Positions 46,490 to 55,292 of a stretch of 64,000 nt of DNA are shown piece after piece (position 1 is the stretch's first letter; the number at the start of each line of letters is the position of its first letter). The position numbers and the translations under genes were made by a program. Source of the DNA: Fen-1231 sp035286465 (GTDB lineage: Bacteria; Gemmatimonadota; Gemmatimonadetes; Gemmatimonadales; Gemmatimonadaceae); NCBI GenBank assembly GCA_035286465.1, contig DATEDF010000046.1, positions 1-64,000 of the forward strand. The letters run 5' to 3'. The notes beneath the pieces were generated by a model. It did no database searches. It saw nothing but the letters and a program-made list of their open reading frames with translations, and was not told the origin of the DNA.

Positions 46490-46563
46490 TCGGGACGGCG
46501 GGATTCGAACCCGCGACCCCCTGAACCCCATTCAGGTGCGCTACCGGACTGCGCTACGTCCCG
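46490..46563 (-). tRNA. tRNA-Pro (anticodon GGG)
   Basis: The minus strand folds into a complete cloverleaf of 74 nt: acceptor CGGGACG pairing with CGTCCCG, D-arm GCGC/GCGC, anticodon stem CCTGA/TCAGG with loop ATGGGGT giving GGG, T-arm GCGGG TTCGAAT CCCGC, and discriminator A. CCA is not encoded directly. The coordinate of the 3' end is accurate to about one base. Confidence 0.96.
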
Positions 46564-46643
46564 TCCGCCGCGACGAGCCACGCCCGCACGGACAGAAGAA
46601 GAAAGCTAGCCCTCGGGCGCACGTCGCTCAACTGACGAACGCG

Positions 46644-47195
46644 CTACCGCGCCGGCGGGAAGATGGCGTCGAGCGCGATGTCGAGCGGCGGCAGCTCCGC
46701 GCGCGGCTGCCATCGGACGCGTTCCGTCTCGATGGCGGGTTCCGGCGATGCCGCGGTCCAGATGAGCACGCGGCGCTCGTCCGGGTCCACCACCCAGTAG
46801 TCGGGGATCCCGATCCGGAGGTAGGCATCCCGCTTCTTGCCGAGGTCGCGGCGCCTCGTCGAGTCCGAGAGCACTTCAACGACGAGCAGCGGCTGCGGCA
46901 GGCGCTCCCACTCGGCATCGCCCGTCGGCTCGGGTCCCGGGATGACCTGCACGTCGGGCTGCAGCTCGTTGTCGCCGAACACGACCGCACCCGGCCCCAC
47001 GAGATGGCCGACGCCGTGCCGGGCGCACCACGGCTCCAGCGCGAGGAGGAGTCGCGCGGCGATGCGCTGGTGCCGGTACGCGGCCTGCGGCGTCACGAAC
47101 AGCTCGCCGTCGAGCACCTCGTAGCGATTGCCGTCGTCCGGCAGCCGCGCGAGGTCGGCGCGCATCCAGCGGCGGGTCTTGGTGGCCATGTGCAT
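46644..47195 (-). CDS. Uma2-family (DUF820) restriction-endonuclease-like protein
   Basis: A 183-residue protein. The start at 47195 is preferred, with GAGGA upstream; ATG at 47189 is also possible. The PD-(D/E)xK nuclease core of Uma2 proteins is visible: QPDVQVIP (Asp), LLVVEVLSDST (Glu), then a Lys in LGKKRDAYLRIGIPDYWVVDPDERRV. Uma2 proteins are abundant in cyanobacteria and other environmental bacteria. Their function is unproven, and many are suspected to be relics or accessories of mobile DNA. It stands alone here, with a tRNA on one side and a divergent histidine kinase on the other. Confidence 0.9.
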   Translation of the reverse strand: MHMATKTRRWMRADLARLPDDGNRYEVLDGELFVTPQAAYRHQRIAARLLLALEPWCARHGVGHLVGPGAVVFGDNELQPDVQVIPGPEPTGDAEWERLPQPLLVVEVLSDSTRRRDLGKKRDAYLRIGIPDYWVVDPDERRVLIWTAASPEPAIETERVRWQPRAELPPLDIALDAIFPPAR

Positions 47196-47490
47196 ACGGT
47201 AACCGTCCTCGGCCGAGGAACGCAACGCAGGGACATGCGCACACGATGCGCGCTCAGTGGGGTGAATGCGTCACCGTTTCATCGCACGCTGGAGCGAAAC
47301 ACGTCACGAGCCACTCCTCGCGGGGGGCTCGCCGCCGCCGCGGGTGACGCGTTTCGCTTCACCGTCGCGCAATGGAGCGCCCGGATCGGCAGACGCGCTC
47401 CACGCACCCGAGTCGCGCCGCGTGCTGCTTGCTCGAGTCGCGCCACGCTGCTCGCGCGGGGCGCCCTCGCGCGCGCATCTTTACGAGGCG

Positions 47491-50190
47491 ATGTCCACCA
47501 AGCACCCCCAGCCGACTGACTTGCGCGCGACCCGCCGCGCGTTCCCTTCGACCGCGGCGTTCCGCACGACGCTCCTCGTGCTGGTGATGGTATTCCTGAT
47601 CGTGGGTGCGTTCTTCGTCCACGAGCTGCTGGGACGGTCGAAGGAGGTCGTGGCTCGCCTGCTCACCGCGAATGTGGAGACGATCGCGAGCACGCTCGAG
47701 CGCGTCGCGGAGCGCGAGCGGCTCGTCGCGGGGACCATCGCGCGCCTCGCCGACGTGCGCGACGCGCTCGTCGCGTCGCGCGGCGCGCCGCCCGGGAACG
47801 CCCGCGCGCGCGCGGCGCTCCGTGCGCTCCACGCGCGGCTCGACCCGATCGTCGAAATCAACCGCTACGCGGGCTTCGTCCTCGTGGATGCGCGCGCGCG
47901 CGTCCTCGCGGGCGCGGACCCCGGCGGCGCGATCGCGCGCGCGGTGCGGGCGCACCCCGACCTCCTGGCGCGCGTCGTGCGCGGCGACACCGTGGTCTCG
48001 CCGCCACCGGCGACGCGGGCGGGGCGAGGCGCGGCTGCGCGCGCGGGCCAGGACAGCGTCGCCGTGATGTTCGTCGCGGCCGCCGTGCGCGGCGCGCGGG
48101 GCGAGCCGCTCGGTGCCCTCGCCTTCGGGATTCGTCCGGAACTGCGCGTGGACCGGATCGTCGAGCCCTACCGCAGCGGCGACATCGCCGACGCGTACGC
48201 GTTCGACCGGAACGGCATCGTCGTGGGCGGCACGCGGGCCCCGTCGAAGCGCGCGCCCCCCCGTGCCGTCGCGGACGCCGCGGCCGGCCGGAGCGGCGTG
48301 GACGTGGAAGGCTATCTCGACGATGACGGCGTCGAGGTCGTCGGCGCGTGGCGCTGGGTCGCCCCGATGGGCATCGGCATCGTGTACGAAGTGGAGCGCG
48401 CGGAGGCGCTGCAGCTCTATCTCCTGCTCCGCCGCATCTACTGGTTGGTCGCCGTCGGCCTCGTGCTCGGCAACATCGTCGCGTTCCTCGGCCGCCAACG
48501 CGCACTGCGCCTGCGCAGCCTCCGGAAGAGCGCCGAGGCCGACCTCATCGTCGCCAAGGAACAGGCCGAGGCCGCGGCGAGGGCGAAGAGTGAGTTCCTC
48601 GCGATGATGTCACACGAGATCCGCACGCCGATGAACGGCGTCCTCGGAATGACGAGCCTCCTCGCCGACACGGAGCTCACCGCCGAGCAGCGTCAGTACG
48701 TGGACGCCACCAAGCGCTCCGCCCAGCTCCTGATGGACGTGATCAACGACATCCTCGACTTTTCCAAGGTCGAGGCGGGCAAGATGGGCATCGAGCCCGT
48801 GCCGTTCGACCTGCAGCTCGCGGTCGCCGAAGTGGCGGAGATGCTCGCGCCGCGCCCAAGCCAGAAGATGGTCGAGATCGTCGTGCACTACCCACCGGGG
48901 ACGCCGCGCCGCGTGATCGGCGACCTCGGGCGCATCCGGCAGATTCTGGTCAACCTCGTGGGCAACGCGATCAAGTTCACCGACGCGGGGCACGTGGTGA
49001 TCTCGGTCGAGGCCGTGCGCGCGGACGGCGTCTCGACCTACCGGTTCGAGGTCCGTGACACGGGGATCGGGATTCCCGAGGAGAAGATCGGCGGTCTCTT
49101 CGAGCCGTTCACGCAGGCCGACGCCTCGACGACGCGCCGTTTCGGCGGCACGGGACTTGGCCTCTCCATCAGCAAGAAGCTCGTCGAGCTGATGGGGGGC
49201 CGGATGGGGGTGCGGAGCCGGCTGGGCGCCGGTTCGACCTTCTGGTTCGAGCTGCCCCTTCCCGAGGACCCGAGCCCGGCTCCGTCGGCCCCCGTGCACG
49301 TGACGCTCAAGGGCGTGCGCGCGCTGGTCGTGGACGACGTGGAGGTCAACGTCCAGCTCTTCCGGGAATGGCTCACGTCGTGGGCGATGCGGGTCGAGAC
49401 CGCGGCGAGCGGCGGCGAGGCACTCGAGCGGCTCCGTGCCGCCGCGCGCGAGGGCGACCCTGTGCGCGTCGCGGTCGTGGACTATCTGATGCCGGAGATG
49501 GACGGCGAGATGCTCGCGCGCACCATCCGCGCCGAGCCCGCACTCGCGCAGATGTCCCTCGTGCTCGTCACGTCGTCGGGGCAGCGCGGCGACGCGGCGC
49601 GTTCGCACGCCGCCGGATTCAACGCGTATCTCACCAAGCCGTGCCGCTCGGAGACGCTCTTCGCCGGGCTCGAAGTGATGCTCGCCGGCGAACCGGGGTG
49701 GCGCGAGCACGAGCCGCTCCTCACGCGGTACGCGCTGGCCGAGCGGTTGCAGGGCCACGCCGTGGAGCGCCGCAGCTCGACGGACGCCATGCACGCGGTG
49801 CACACGCGGGCCCTCGTCGCGGAGGACAACCCCGTGAACCAGATGGTCGCGGTCAAGATGCTGCAGCAGTTCGGCTGCACGGTGGACGTCGCGGGCGACG
49901 GGCAGGAAGCCGCCGAGATGGCGGCGAAATTCCCGTACGACGTGATCTTCATGGACGTGCAGATGCCGGTCGTGGACGGCCTCGAGGCGACGCGCCGCAT
50001 CCGCGCGCGGGAGACGGGCGCGCGCGCGCGCATCATCGCGATGACCGCGAACGCGATGCGGGGCGACCGCGAGCGCTGTCTCGAGGTGGGGATGGACGAC
50101 TACGTGTCGAAGCCGGTGACGCCCGACGTTCTCAGGAAGGCGCTGGAGGGCCTGGTGCCAGGGGGTCGGAGGTCTCCCGGATCACCCTGA
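47491..50190 (+). CDS. Hybrid sensor histidine kinase with two receiver domains
   Basis: An 899-residue membrane kinase; ATG at 47491 follows GAGG. Two transmembrane helices (about residues 30-50 and 305-325) flank a periplasmic Cache-like sensor of some 250 residues. The cytoplasmic part has HisKA with the phosphorylated His375 in MMSHEIRTPMNG, then HATPase_c (LVNLVGNAIKFTDAG, VRDTGIGIPEEKI, FGGTGLGLSISKKL), then two receiver domains with Asp664 (VVDYLMPEMDG) and Asp822 (IFMDVQMPVVDG). No Hpt domain is attached, so phosphate must leave through a separate protein. The C-terminal 19 codons overlap the antiparallel 3' end of the next kinase gene. Confidence 0.92.
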   Translation: MSTKHPQPTDLRATRRAFPSTAAFRTTLLVLVMVFLIVGAFFVHELLGRSKEVVARLLTANVETIASTLERVAERERLVAGTIARLADVRDALVASRGAPPGNARARAALRALHARLDPIVEINRYAGFVLVDARARVLAGADPGGAIARAVRAHPDLLARVVRGDTVVSPPPATRAGRGAAARAGQDSVAVMFVAAAVRGARGEPLGALAFGIRPELRVDRIVEPYRSGDIADAYAFDRNGIVVGGTRAPSKRAPPRAVADAAAGRSGVDVEGYLDDDGVEVVGAWRWVAPMGIGIVYEVERAEALQLYLLLRRIYWLVAVGLVLGNIVAFLGRQRALRLRSLRKSAEADLIVAKEQAEAAARAKSEFLAMMSHEIRTPMNGVLGMTSLLADTELTAEQRQYVDATKRSAQLLMDVINDILDFSKVEAGKMGIEPVPFDLQLAVAEVAEMLAPRPSQKMVEIVVHYPPGTPRRVIGDLGRIRQILVNLVGNAIKFTDAGHVVISVEAVRADGVSTYRFEVRDTGIGIPEEKIGGLFEPFTQADASTTRRFGGTGLGLSISKKLVELMGGRMGVRSRLGAGSTFWFELPLPEDPSPAPSAPVHVTLKGVRALVVDDVEVNVQLFREWLTSWAMRVETAASGGEALERLRAAAREGDPVRVAVVDYLMPEMDGEMLARTIRAEPALAQMSLVLVTSSGQRGDAARSHAAGFNAYLTKPCRSETLFAGLEVMLAGEPGWREHEPLLTRYALAERLQGHAVERRSSTDAMHAVHTRALVAEDNPVNQMVAVKMLQQFGCTVDVAGDGQEAAEMAAKFPYDVIFMDVQMPVVDGLEATRRIRARETGARARIIAMTANAMRGDRERCLEVGMDDYVSKPVTPDVLRKALEGLVPGGRRSPGSP

Positions 50191-52699
50191 ATGCCAGCTC
50201 CTCGAGCGTCGCGAGCTCGAACGGCTTCTCGAGGACCGGCACCGTCACGCCGGCGAGGAAACCCGAGATGTCCGGCGCCGACACGTCGCCCGTGGAGAGG
50301 ATCAGGCGGCGCGCCATCGCAGGGGACTCCGCCTCGAGCCGGCCGACCAGCTCCATCCCCGACAGGCCGGGCATCTTGAGGTCGCAGAGCACCACGTCAT
50401 AGGGGACGGACGCGTCGCGGCGCAGCAGCTTGGCGACGGCGCCGGCGCCGTCGGCCGCCTCGTCCACCGCCCAGCCGCGTCGCTCGAAATAGCGCCGGAG
50501 CCCGCGGCGGATGGACTCCTCGTCGTCAATGAGGAGGATGCTCGGCCGCCGCGCCGGCATCGCCCCGAAAGTGCCGAGGGAGGGCGCGTGGCGCGTGCGC
50601 GGGCTCGTGTCGGGCTCCTCCTCGGGGACGGGTGGCGGCGGGGCCGCGGCCGGCGCGACGAGGGGCACGACGGGGAGGCGCAGCGTGAAGCGCGCGCCAC
50701 TCCCTGCGCCGGCCTCGCGGTTCGCCGCGTGCAGCGTGCCACCGTGCGCCTGCACGATGCCGAGCGACACCGAGAGACCGAGCCCCACGCCCTGCCCCGT
50801 GGGCTTCGTGGTGAAGAACGGCTCGAAGATGCGCGAGAAGAGCTCGTCGCGGATTCCCGGGCCGTTGTCCTCGACGACCACCTCGTACCAGTCGCCCGCG
50901 CGACGCGCCTCGAGCCGCACCGCGCCGCCCGCGCCGGCCGCGTGCGCCGCGTTCGAGAGCAGGTTGGTCACCACCTGCTCGAAGCCGGCGCGGTCGAGCG
51001 CGAGCGCCGTGTCGGGATCCGCGACGGAGGCGCCGAAGGAAATCCCCTGCGTGGCGAGCCCGGGCCGCGTGGCGCGCACCAGGGTGTCGAGAACCGGCCC
51101 CGGCGTGTCGAGCTTGCGCGGTCGCCGCACGTCCTTGCGCACGAAGGTGAGCAGGTCGCGCACGATCGTGCGTGAGCGCAGTGCCTGCGCCTGGATGACC
51201 TCCAGCGCGATCCGCTCCTCGTCAGGACGCACGTCGGCGAGGAGATCCTCCGTGAAGTTCAGAATCGCCGCGAGCGGGTTGTTCAGTTCGTGGGCGACGC
51301 CGCTCACGAGCTTGCCGAGCGACTCGCTGCGCTCCGCGGCCACCACGCGCTCGCGCAGTCCTTCGCGCTCGCGCTCGGCGTGCACCGCCGCCGTTTCGTC
51401 GGTCCACACGCCCGCCACCCCGACGACCTTCCCCTCGGCGTCGCGGATCGGCGCGAGATGGGTCTCGAAGATCCGCTCCGACGGGTCGCTCGCCGCGCCG
51501 CCGCTCCACCGGAAGGTGACGTCTTCCCCGGCGAGGGCGCGCGCGTTCGCCGCCTCGTGCACCGCGGCGGCCTCAGGCGGCAGGATCTCGCGCGCGGTCT
51601 TCCCGACGAACGCGCGCGCGCGCTCCGGGTGCGCCTGCGCCCATCGCCCGAGGATCGCCGTGTGCCGCTGCGCGGGGTCAATGGTGTAGAACCCGAGGTC
51701 GAGCGAGTTCACGAGATGGCGGAAGCGCTCCTCGTTCGCGCGCAGCTCGTCGGTCTGCCGCCTGGCCTCGGTGACGTCGCGGGCGATCACCAGCACCCCG
51801 CCCGTCTCGCCGGCCCGGCGGAACGGCGCGCTCGTGGTCTGCAGCCAGCGTACCTCGCCGCCCTTCCGGATGTAGCGCACGTCGAGCGCGATCGTCTCCC
51901 CCTCCATGTTACGCGCGCGCGCCTCGAGCACGCGGGGCCAATCCTCCGGTGGGAAGAAGGTCTCGGTCGGCAGCGCCTTCAGCTCTTCCCACCGGTAGCC
52001 GCTCTGGTGCAGCGTCGCCGGGTTCACGTCCACGAACCGCCCGTGCTCGTCAAAGGTCATCACCATGTCCGGCGCCGCCTGCACGAGCAGGAGGTAGCGC
52101 TGCTCGGCCATCCGGATGGTCTCGACGAGCCGCCGTTGCAGCAGCATCATGATGCCGACGAGTCCCACGGCGGCGGTGATCGAGGCCACCGCGTACACAT
52201 AGTTGCCGCGCACGCTCGGCAGCCCGAGTGGCGAGGGCACCACCACGGGCCCGGCGACGATGACCCAGACGAGTCCAGCGTACACGGCGATGATCAGCGC
52301 GGCGATGCCGAGCGCCCAGCGGCGCGGCAGCGTCGCGGTCGCGACGAGCGCGCTGTGGATGAAGAACACCGCGCCCAGCCATTGCGCCGCGTCGAGAAAG
52401 AGGTAGACCGCGCCGAGGAAGAGAACGTCCACCACCACCGTCAGCGCGTAGCGGCGGAGTTTCGCCTGGAACCCGATCGGCCGCGCGGCCCACGGCGCCA
52501 TCAGGAGGTTGACGGCGATCCAGAGCCCGATCACGGCGTAAGCGCGCACGTCCACGCGCGCGCCGGCGAGCTGCCCGATCGCGATCAGCGTCCCCGCCAC
52601 GACCAGCGTGATCGTGTGCCGCACCGTCGCCTCGCTGATCCAGCGCGAGGTGGCGGGCTCGATCGCAGCGAACGCGCGGGTCGGGTGTTCGAGACTCAA
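50132..52699 (-). CDS. PAS-domain histidine kinase with C-terminal receiver
   Basis: An 855-residue protein that begins with TTG at 52699; no ATG is available before the first helix. Five or six helices span about residues 30-185. Two PAS domains follow (about 205-325, VQAAPDMVMTFDEHGRFVDVNP; and 330-450). HisKA has His470 in GVAHELNNPLAAIL, of the type found in NtrB-like kinases, and HATPase_c follows (LLSNAAHAAG, VVEDNGPGI, GQGVGLGLSVSLGI). After a Pro-rich linker, a receiver carries Asp773 in VVLCDLKMPG and Lys in VLEKPF. The last 20 codons overlap antiparallel with the neighbouring hybrid kinase gene. The gene is divergent from the ECF sigma gene. Confidence 0.9.
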   Translation of the reverse strand: MSLEHPTRAFAAIEPATSRWISEATVRHTITLVVAGTLIAIGQLAGARVDVRAYAVIGLWIAVNLLMAPWAARPIGFQAKLRRYALTVVVDVLFLGAVYLFLDAAQWLGAVFFIHSALVATATLPRRWALGIAALIIAVYAGLVWVIVAGPVVVPSPLGLPSVRGNYVYAVASITAAVGLVGIMMLLQRRLVETIRMAEQRYLLLVQAAPDMVMTFDEHGRFVDVNPATLHQSGYRWEELKALPTETFFPPEDWPRVLEARARNMEGETIALDVRYIRKGGEVRWLQTTSAPFRRAGETGGVLVIARDVTEARRQTDELRANEERFRHLVNSLDLGFYTIDPAQRHTAILGRWAQAHPERARAFVGKTAREILPPEAAAVHEAANARALAGEDVTFRWSGGAASDPSERIFETHLAPIRDAEGKVVGVAGVWTDETAAVHAEREREGLRERVVAAERSESLGKLVSGVAHELNNPLAAILNFTEDLLADVRPDEERIALEVIQAQALRSRTIVRDLLTFVRKDVRRPRKLDTPGPVLDTLVRATRPGLATQGISFGASVADPDTALALDRAGFEQVVTNLLSNAAHAAGAGGAVRLEARRAGDWYEVVVEDNGPGIRDELFSRIFEPFFTTKPTGQGVGLGLSVSLGIVQAHGGTLHAANREAGAGSGARFTLRLPVVPLVAPAAAPPPPVPEEEPDTSPRTRHAPSLGTFGAMPARRPSILLIDDEESIRRGLRRYFERRGWAVDEAADGAGAVAKLLRRDASVPYDVVLCDLKMPGLSGMELVGRLEAESPAMARRLILSTGDVSAPDISGFLAGVTVPVLEKPFELATLEELAFRVIRETSDPLAPGPPAPS

Positions 52700-52825
52700 G
52701 GGGAGATCCGTGGCTGGGCGGCGAGGCGTCGGAGGCGCGTCGAGCGGATTCTAGTGAGACGAAGCGGCCCGCGCCAACGACGCGTTGCCCTTCTAACGCC
52801 CGTCCCCGCCTGCCAGTCTTAATGA

Positions 52826-53404
52826 GTGTCCGTGTCGAGCCCCGCTCCGACTCCTCCCGACGCCGACCTCGTCGCGCGCGCAGTTCGCGGCGACGCCCAG
52901 GCGTTCGATCAGCTGGTGCGGCGTCACTACCGCGCGGCGTTCTCGCTCGCGCTCGGCGTCCTGGCCAACCGGCACGACGCCGAGGACGTGTGTCAGGATG
53001 CGTTCGTGAAGGCGCTGGAGCGGCTCGACGACTGCCGTGAGCCGTCGCGGTTCGTGCAGTGGCTGATGGTCATCGTGCGAAACCGGGCGCTGAGTTATCG
53101 CTCGTACCGCCGGATCCGGGAGACGGCGGAGCTGTTGCCGGAGATCGCCGAGGCGCCCGATTCGCCCGCCGTGGATGCCGCGCGCGCCGAGCTGGGCGAG
53201 CGGCTCGAGCGAGCGCTCGCGACGCTCAGCAAGGCGCAACGCGAGGTGGTGCTGCTGCACGACCTGGAAGGATGGAAACACAAGGAGATCGCCGACCTGC
53301 TGGAGATGACCGAAGTGCGATCGCGCCAACACCTGTTCGTCGCTCGGCGGCTGCTGCGCGAGCGGCTCGGGCAGGCCCTGCTGAAGGAGTACTCGCATGA
53401 ATGA
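52826..53404 (+). CDS. ECF-family RNA polymerase sigma factor
   Basis: A 192-residue sigma-70 family protein, GTG start at 52826. Region 2 is seen as FDQLVRRHYRAAFSLALGVLANRHDAEDVCQDAFVKALERL (core binding and -10 recognition, read here in parts), and region 4 as LSKAQREVVLLHDLEGWKHKEIADLLEMTEV, with a helix-turn-helix for -35 recognition. An ATG at 52822 is out of frame and not used. The stop overlaps the next start by eight bases, linking it to a membrane protein likely to be its anti-sigma factor. GCCAAC at 52773-52778 upstream could be an autoregulatory -35 box, but a matching -10 is not clear. Confidence 0.93.
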   Translation: MSVSSPAPTPPDADLVARAVRGDAQAFDQLVRRHYRAAFSLALGVLANRHDAEDVCQDAFVKALERLDDCREPSRFVQWLMVIVRNRALSYRSYRRIRETAELLPEIAEAPDSPAVDAARAELGERLERALATLSKAQREVVLLHDLEGWKHKEIADLLEMTEVRSRQHLFVARRLLRERLGQALLKEYSHE

Positions 53405-53798
53405 GGAACACCCCGTGGACCTGAGTGCGCTCGATCCGACGACACCGCCGGTCGCCTTCGAGGCGCGCGTCGCGAGAGTGCGGCGCGCCGCGGACAGCGT
53501 GCTGCGCGCGAGGCGCGAGGGCGCGTTCTTCCGGCGCGAGGGTGCCCTGCTCGGGCGCGAGGGCGGCACCGCGCTCTTCATGGTCGCGCGGTGGCGTGCG
53601 CCGCTCCTGGCCGCGGCCGTGCTCGTGATGCTCGCGTCGGTGGCGGTGTTTCGTGCGACGCAAGCCGAGCCCGTGGCCGACGCCGAGCCGGTGGACGAAA
53701 TCGCCGACGCGCTCTACCTCGGCTCGCCGCTGGGGGAGGCCTTCCTGTCGGCATCGCTCGCGGGGACGGACGTGCTGCTCGGAGGATTCGATCAATGA
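53397..53798 (+). CDS. Small single-pass membrane protein, candidate anti-sigma factor
   Basis: A 133-residue protein. A cytoplasmic N-terminus of about 60 residues, rich in Arg with a short repeated REGAFFRREGALLGREGG, precedes one helix (about residues 67-85, PLLAAAVLVMLASVAVF) and a short acidic periplasmic tail. Its position, overlapping the ECF sigma gene by eight bases and overlapping the Spy-like gene by four, is that of anti-sigma factors. It has no zinc-binding HxxxCxxC motif and no recognised anti-sigma domain, so the role is inferred from context. Confidence 0.7.
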   Translation: MNEEHPVDLSALDPTTPPVAFEARVARVRRAADSVLRARREGAFFRREGALLGREGGTALFMVARWRAPLLAAAVLVMLASVAVFRATQAEPVADAEPVDEIADALYLGSPLGEAFLSASLAGTDVLLGGFDQ

Positions 53799-54334
53799 AG
53801 GGAGGATTCGAGGCGTTGGGCCGCGTGCGCGCGCAAGCGATGGTCCTGCTCGTGCTCGCCTTTCTGGCGGGCGCGTTCGCGGGGGTCGCGCTCGAGCGCG
53901 TGGCCTTCCGGCCCGTGCGCGGGGAGCGGATCGGGTGGCGTGGCGGCCGCGGAGGCCCAGGCGGTCCGGGCAGCCCCGAGCGCGGCGGCGTACGCGGCGG
54001 GCTGCCGGCCTTCTACGAGCGGCTCTCGCTCACGGATTCGCAGAAGACGAAGATCGAGGAGATTCTGAAGAAACGGCGTCCGCGGGTGGACTCGCTGATG
54101 CAGAGCACGTGGGCGGTCATCGGCGCGGCGTCGGACTCGACGCGCAAGGAGATTGACGCGGTGCTCACTGCCGATCAGCGGCGGAAGCTCGACTCGCTTC
54201 GGCCGTCGCGGGGCCGCGGGTTCGGGCTGCCGGGGTCGCGGGGAGGGCCGCGCGGCGGTGGTGGCGGAGGGGAGCGCGAGGGCCGGCCGCCGGGAGGGGG
54301 TGGGGCACCGCCACGCGGGCCGGGCAGCCGGTAA
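53795..54334 (+). CDS. Spy/CpxP-like periplasmic protein with LTxxQ motifs
   Basis: A 179-residue protein whose ATG overlaps the previous stop (ATGA, 53795-53798). One N-terminal helix (MVLLVLAFLAGAFAGVAL) acts as an anchor or signal. The periplasmic helical core has two LTxxQ-type motifs (LSLTDSQKTKIEEIL and VLTADQRRKLDSL), the hallmark of Spy/CpxP chaperones and metal-sensing relatives. It is flanked on both sides by Gly/Arg/Pro-rich low-complexity segments. With the sigma factor and membrane protein it forms a three-gene overlapping cassette, probably an envelope-stress response in which this protein senses or buffers damage. Confidence 0.82.
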   Translation: MKGGFEALGRVRAQAMVLLVLAFLAGAFAGVALERVAFRPVRGERIGWRGGRGGPGGPGSPERGGVRGGLPAFYERLSLTDSQKTKIEEILKKRRPRVDSLMQSTWAVIGAASDSTRKEIDAVLTADQRRKLDSLRPSRGRGFGLPGSRGGPRGGGGGGEREGRPPGGGGAPPRGPGSR

Positions 54335-54344
54335 CAGTGGAAAC

Positions 54345-54381
54345 GCGAGAGCCCCCGGGAAGTCGTTCCGGGGGCTCTCGC
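54345..54381. terminator. Bidirectional hairpin terminator
   Basis: A perfect 14-bp stem (GCGAGAGCCCCCGG at 54345-54358 with its complement at 54368-54381) closes a nine-base loop. It lies between the Spy-like gene and the oppositely oriented tRNA-Gly, so it can end both transcripts. On the minus strand it is followed by a short GTTTCC. Confidence 0.8.
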
Positions 54382-54415
54382 TTGCGGTCGTGCGTCGTCG
54401 GGGCCTCGTGACCAG

Positions 54416-54488
<73 letters not shown>

Positions 54489-54580
54489 GACACCCGGAAA
54501 ATAGTGCGCAAGGCGGGGCGGCGCAAAGCGAGAGAACTGCAACGGCGGCCCTCAAGCACCCTGCACCAACCCCCGCATCT

Positions 54581-55123
54581 TCACCGGATCTTCCCGCACG
54601 CCGGCACCCGCGGATCGAACGCGTACCCGAACGCCCAGAACGCACTGTCGCCGGCGAACACGTCGCACTGGCGCTGGCGCGGGTGGTCAACGGCGGTGAG
54701 CCGGAGGCCGGTGGGCCCGACGCGCACGACGTGGAGCGAGACGTTGGCGGGGCGCTCGGACGCGAGCACCTTGGGATCGGAGGGGTACTCGCCGCGCTCG
54801 GCGCGCAGCATCTCCGCCATCGTCAGCGTGCTGCGGAGGAACGCGACAACGCGCATGTCGGCGGCGGTCGTACGGGCGGCGGCGATGCGGGGGTCGGCGA
54901 CGCCGGCGGGGAAGGCGAGGTCGCCGGCGCCGACGGGGTCGGCGACGCTGGCGGGGTCGGCGACGCCAGCGGCGCCGACGGCGCCCGTGGGGACGGCGGG
55001 GACGGCGACCATCGTGTTCCCGGCCTGCGCGCGCGAGGGCGACGGGCGCCTCGCCGTGACATAGACGATGGCCCCGATGGAGACCGCGAGCACGGCGGCG
55101 ACGACAATGACGAGGCGACTCAC
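54581..55123 (-). CDS. Small exported or membrane-anchored protein of unknown function
   Basis: A 180-residue protein with a GTG start at 55123, seven bases after GGGAG. It opens with one hydrophobic helix (SRLVIVVAAVLAVSIGAIVYV) and a basic stop. A repetitive Ala/Pro/Val/Asp linker follows (GVADPASVADPVGAGD), encoded by imperfect tandem GGCGTCGGCGACGCC-like units. The C-terminal domain (about 100 residues) contains MAEMLRAERGEYPSD and two Cys (RQCDVF and PACGK) that could form a disulfide, a layout reminiscent of minor pilin heads. I do not recognise a family. Transcribed away from the ADOP array. Confidence 0.65.
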   Translation of the reverse strand: MSRLVIVVAAVLAVSIGAIVYVTARRPSPSRAQAGNTMVAVPAVPTGAVGAAGVADPASVADPVGAGDLAFPAGVADPRIAAARTTAADMRVVAFLRSTLTMAEMLRAERGEYPSDPKVLASERPANVSLHVVRVGPTGLRLTAVDHPRQRQCDVFAGDSAFWAFGYAFDPRVPACGKIR

Positions 55124-55167
55124 AGTGCGCTCCCAGGAGTGCGTATGCAGAGAAACTACAACAGCGA

Positions 55168-55256
55168 GTAGACGGTGGACGGTAGACAGTAGACAGTAGA
55201 CCGTTTGCGTCACTGCAGTAACGTGAACGGTCCACCGTCTACGGTCTACTGTCTGC
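55168..55256. repeat. Inverted pair of 7-bp tandem repeat tracts (GTAGACN)
   Basis: The left tract (55168-55202) has five units: GTAGACG, GTGGACG, GTAGACA, GTAGACA, GTAGACC. The right tract (about 55229-55256) has four units in the opposite orientation (GTGGACC, GTAGACG, GTAGACC, GCAGACA when read on the minus strand). They are separated by about 25 bases and can form an imperfect cruciform. The tracts lie in the divergent promoter region between the small exported protein and the ADOP array. Confidence 0.9.
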
Positions 55257-55292
55257 TCGTTGTTGGCGTTTCCCTTGACCGCGGCACCGCCC

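Noticed and set aside
46644..47195. A mobile element around tRNA-Pro and the Uma2 gene
   Set aside because: No integrase, no duplicated tRNA 3' end and no inverted repeats were seen. Uma2 genes alone are not evidence of an element.
52822..53040. ATG at 52822 as the start of the sigma factor
   Set aside because: It is out of frame with the sigma motifs; GTG at 52826 gives the complete region 2 and region 4.
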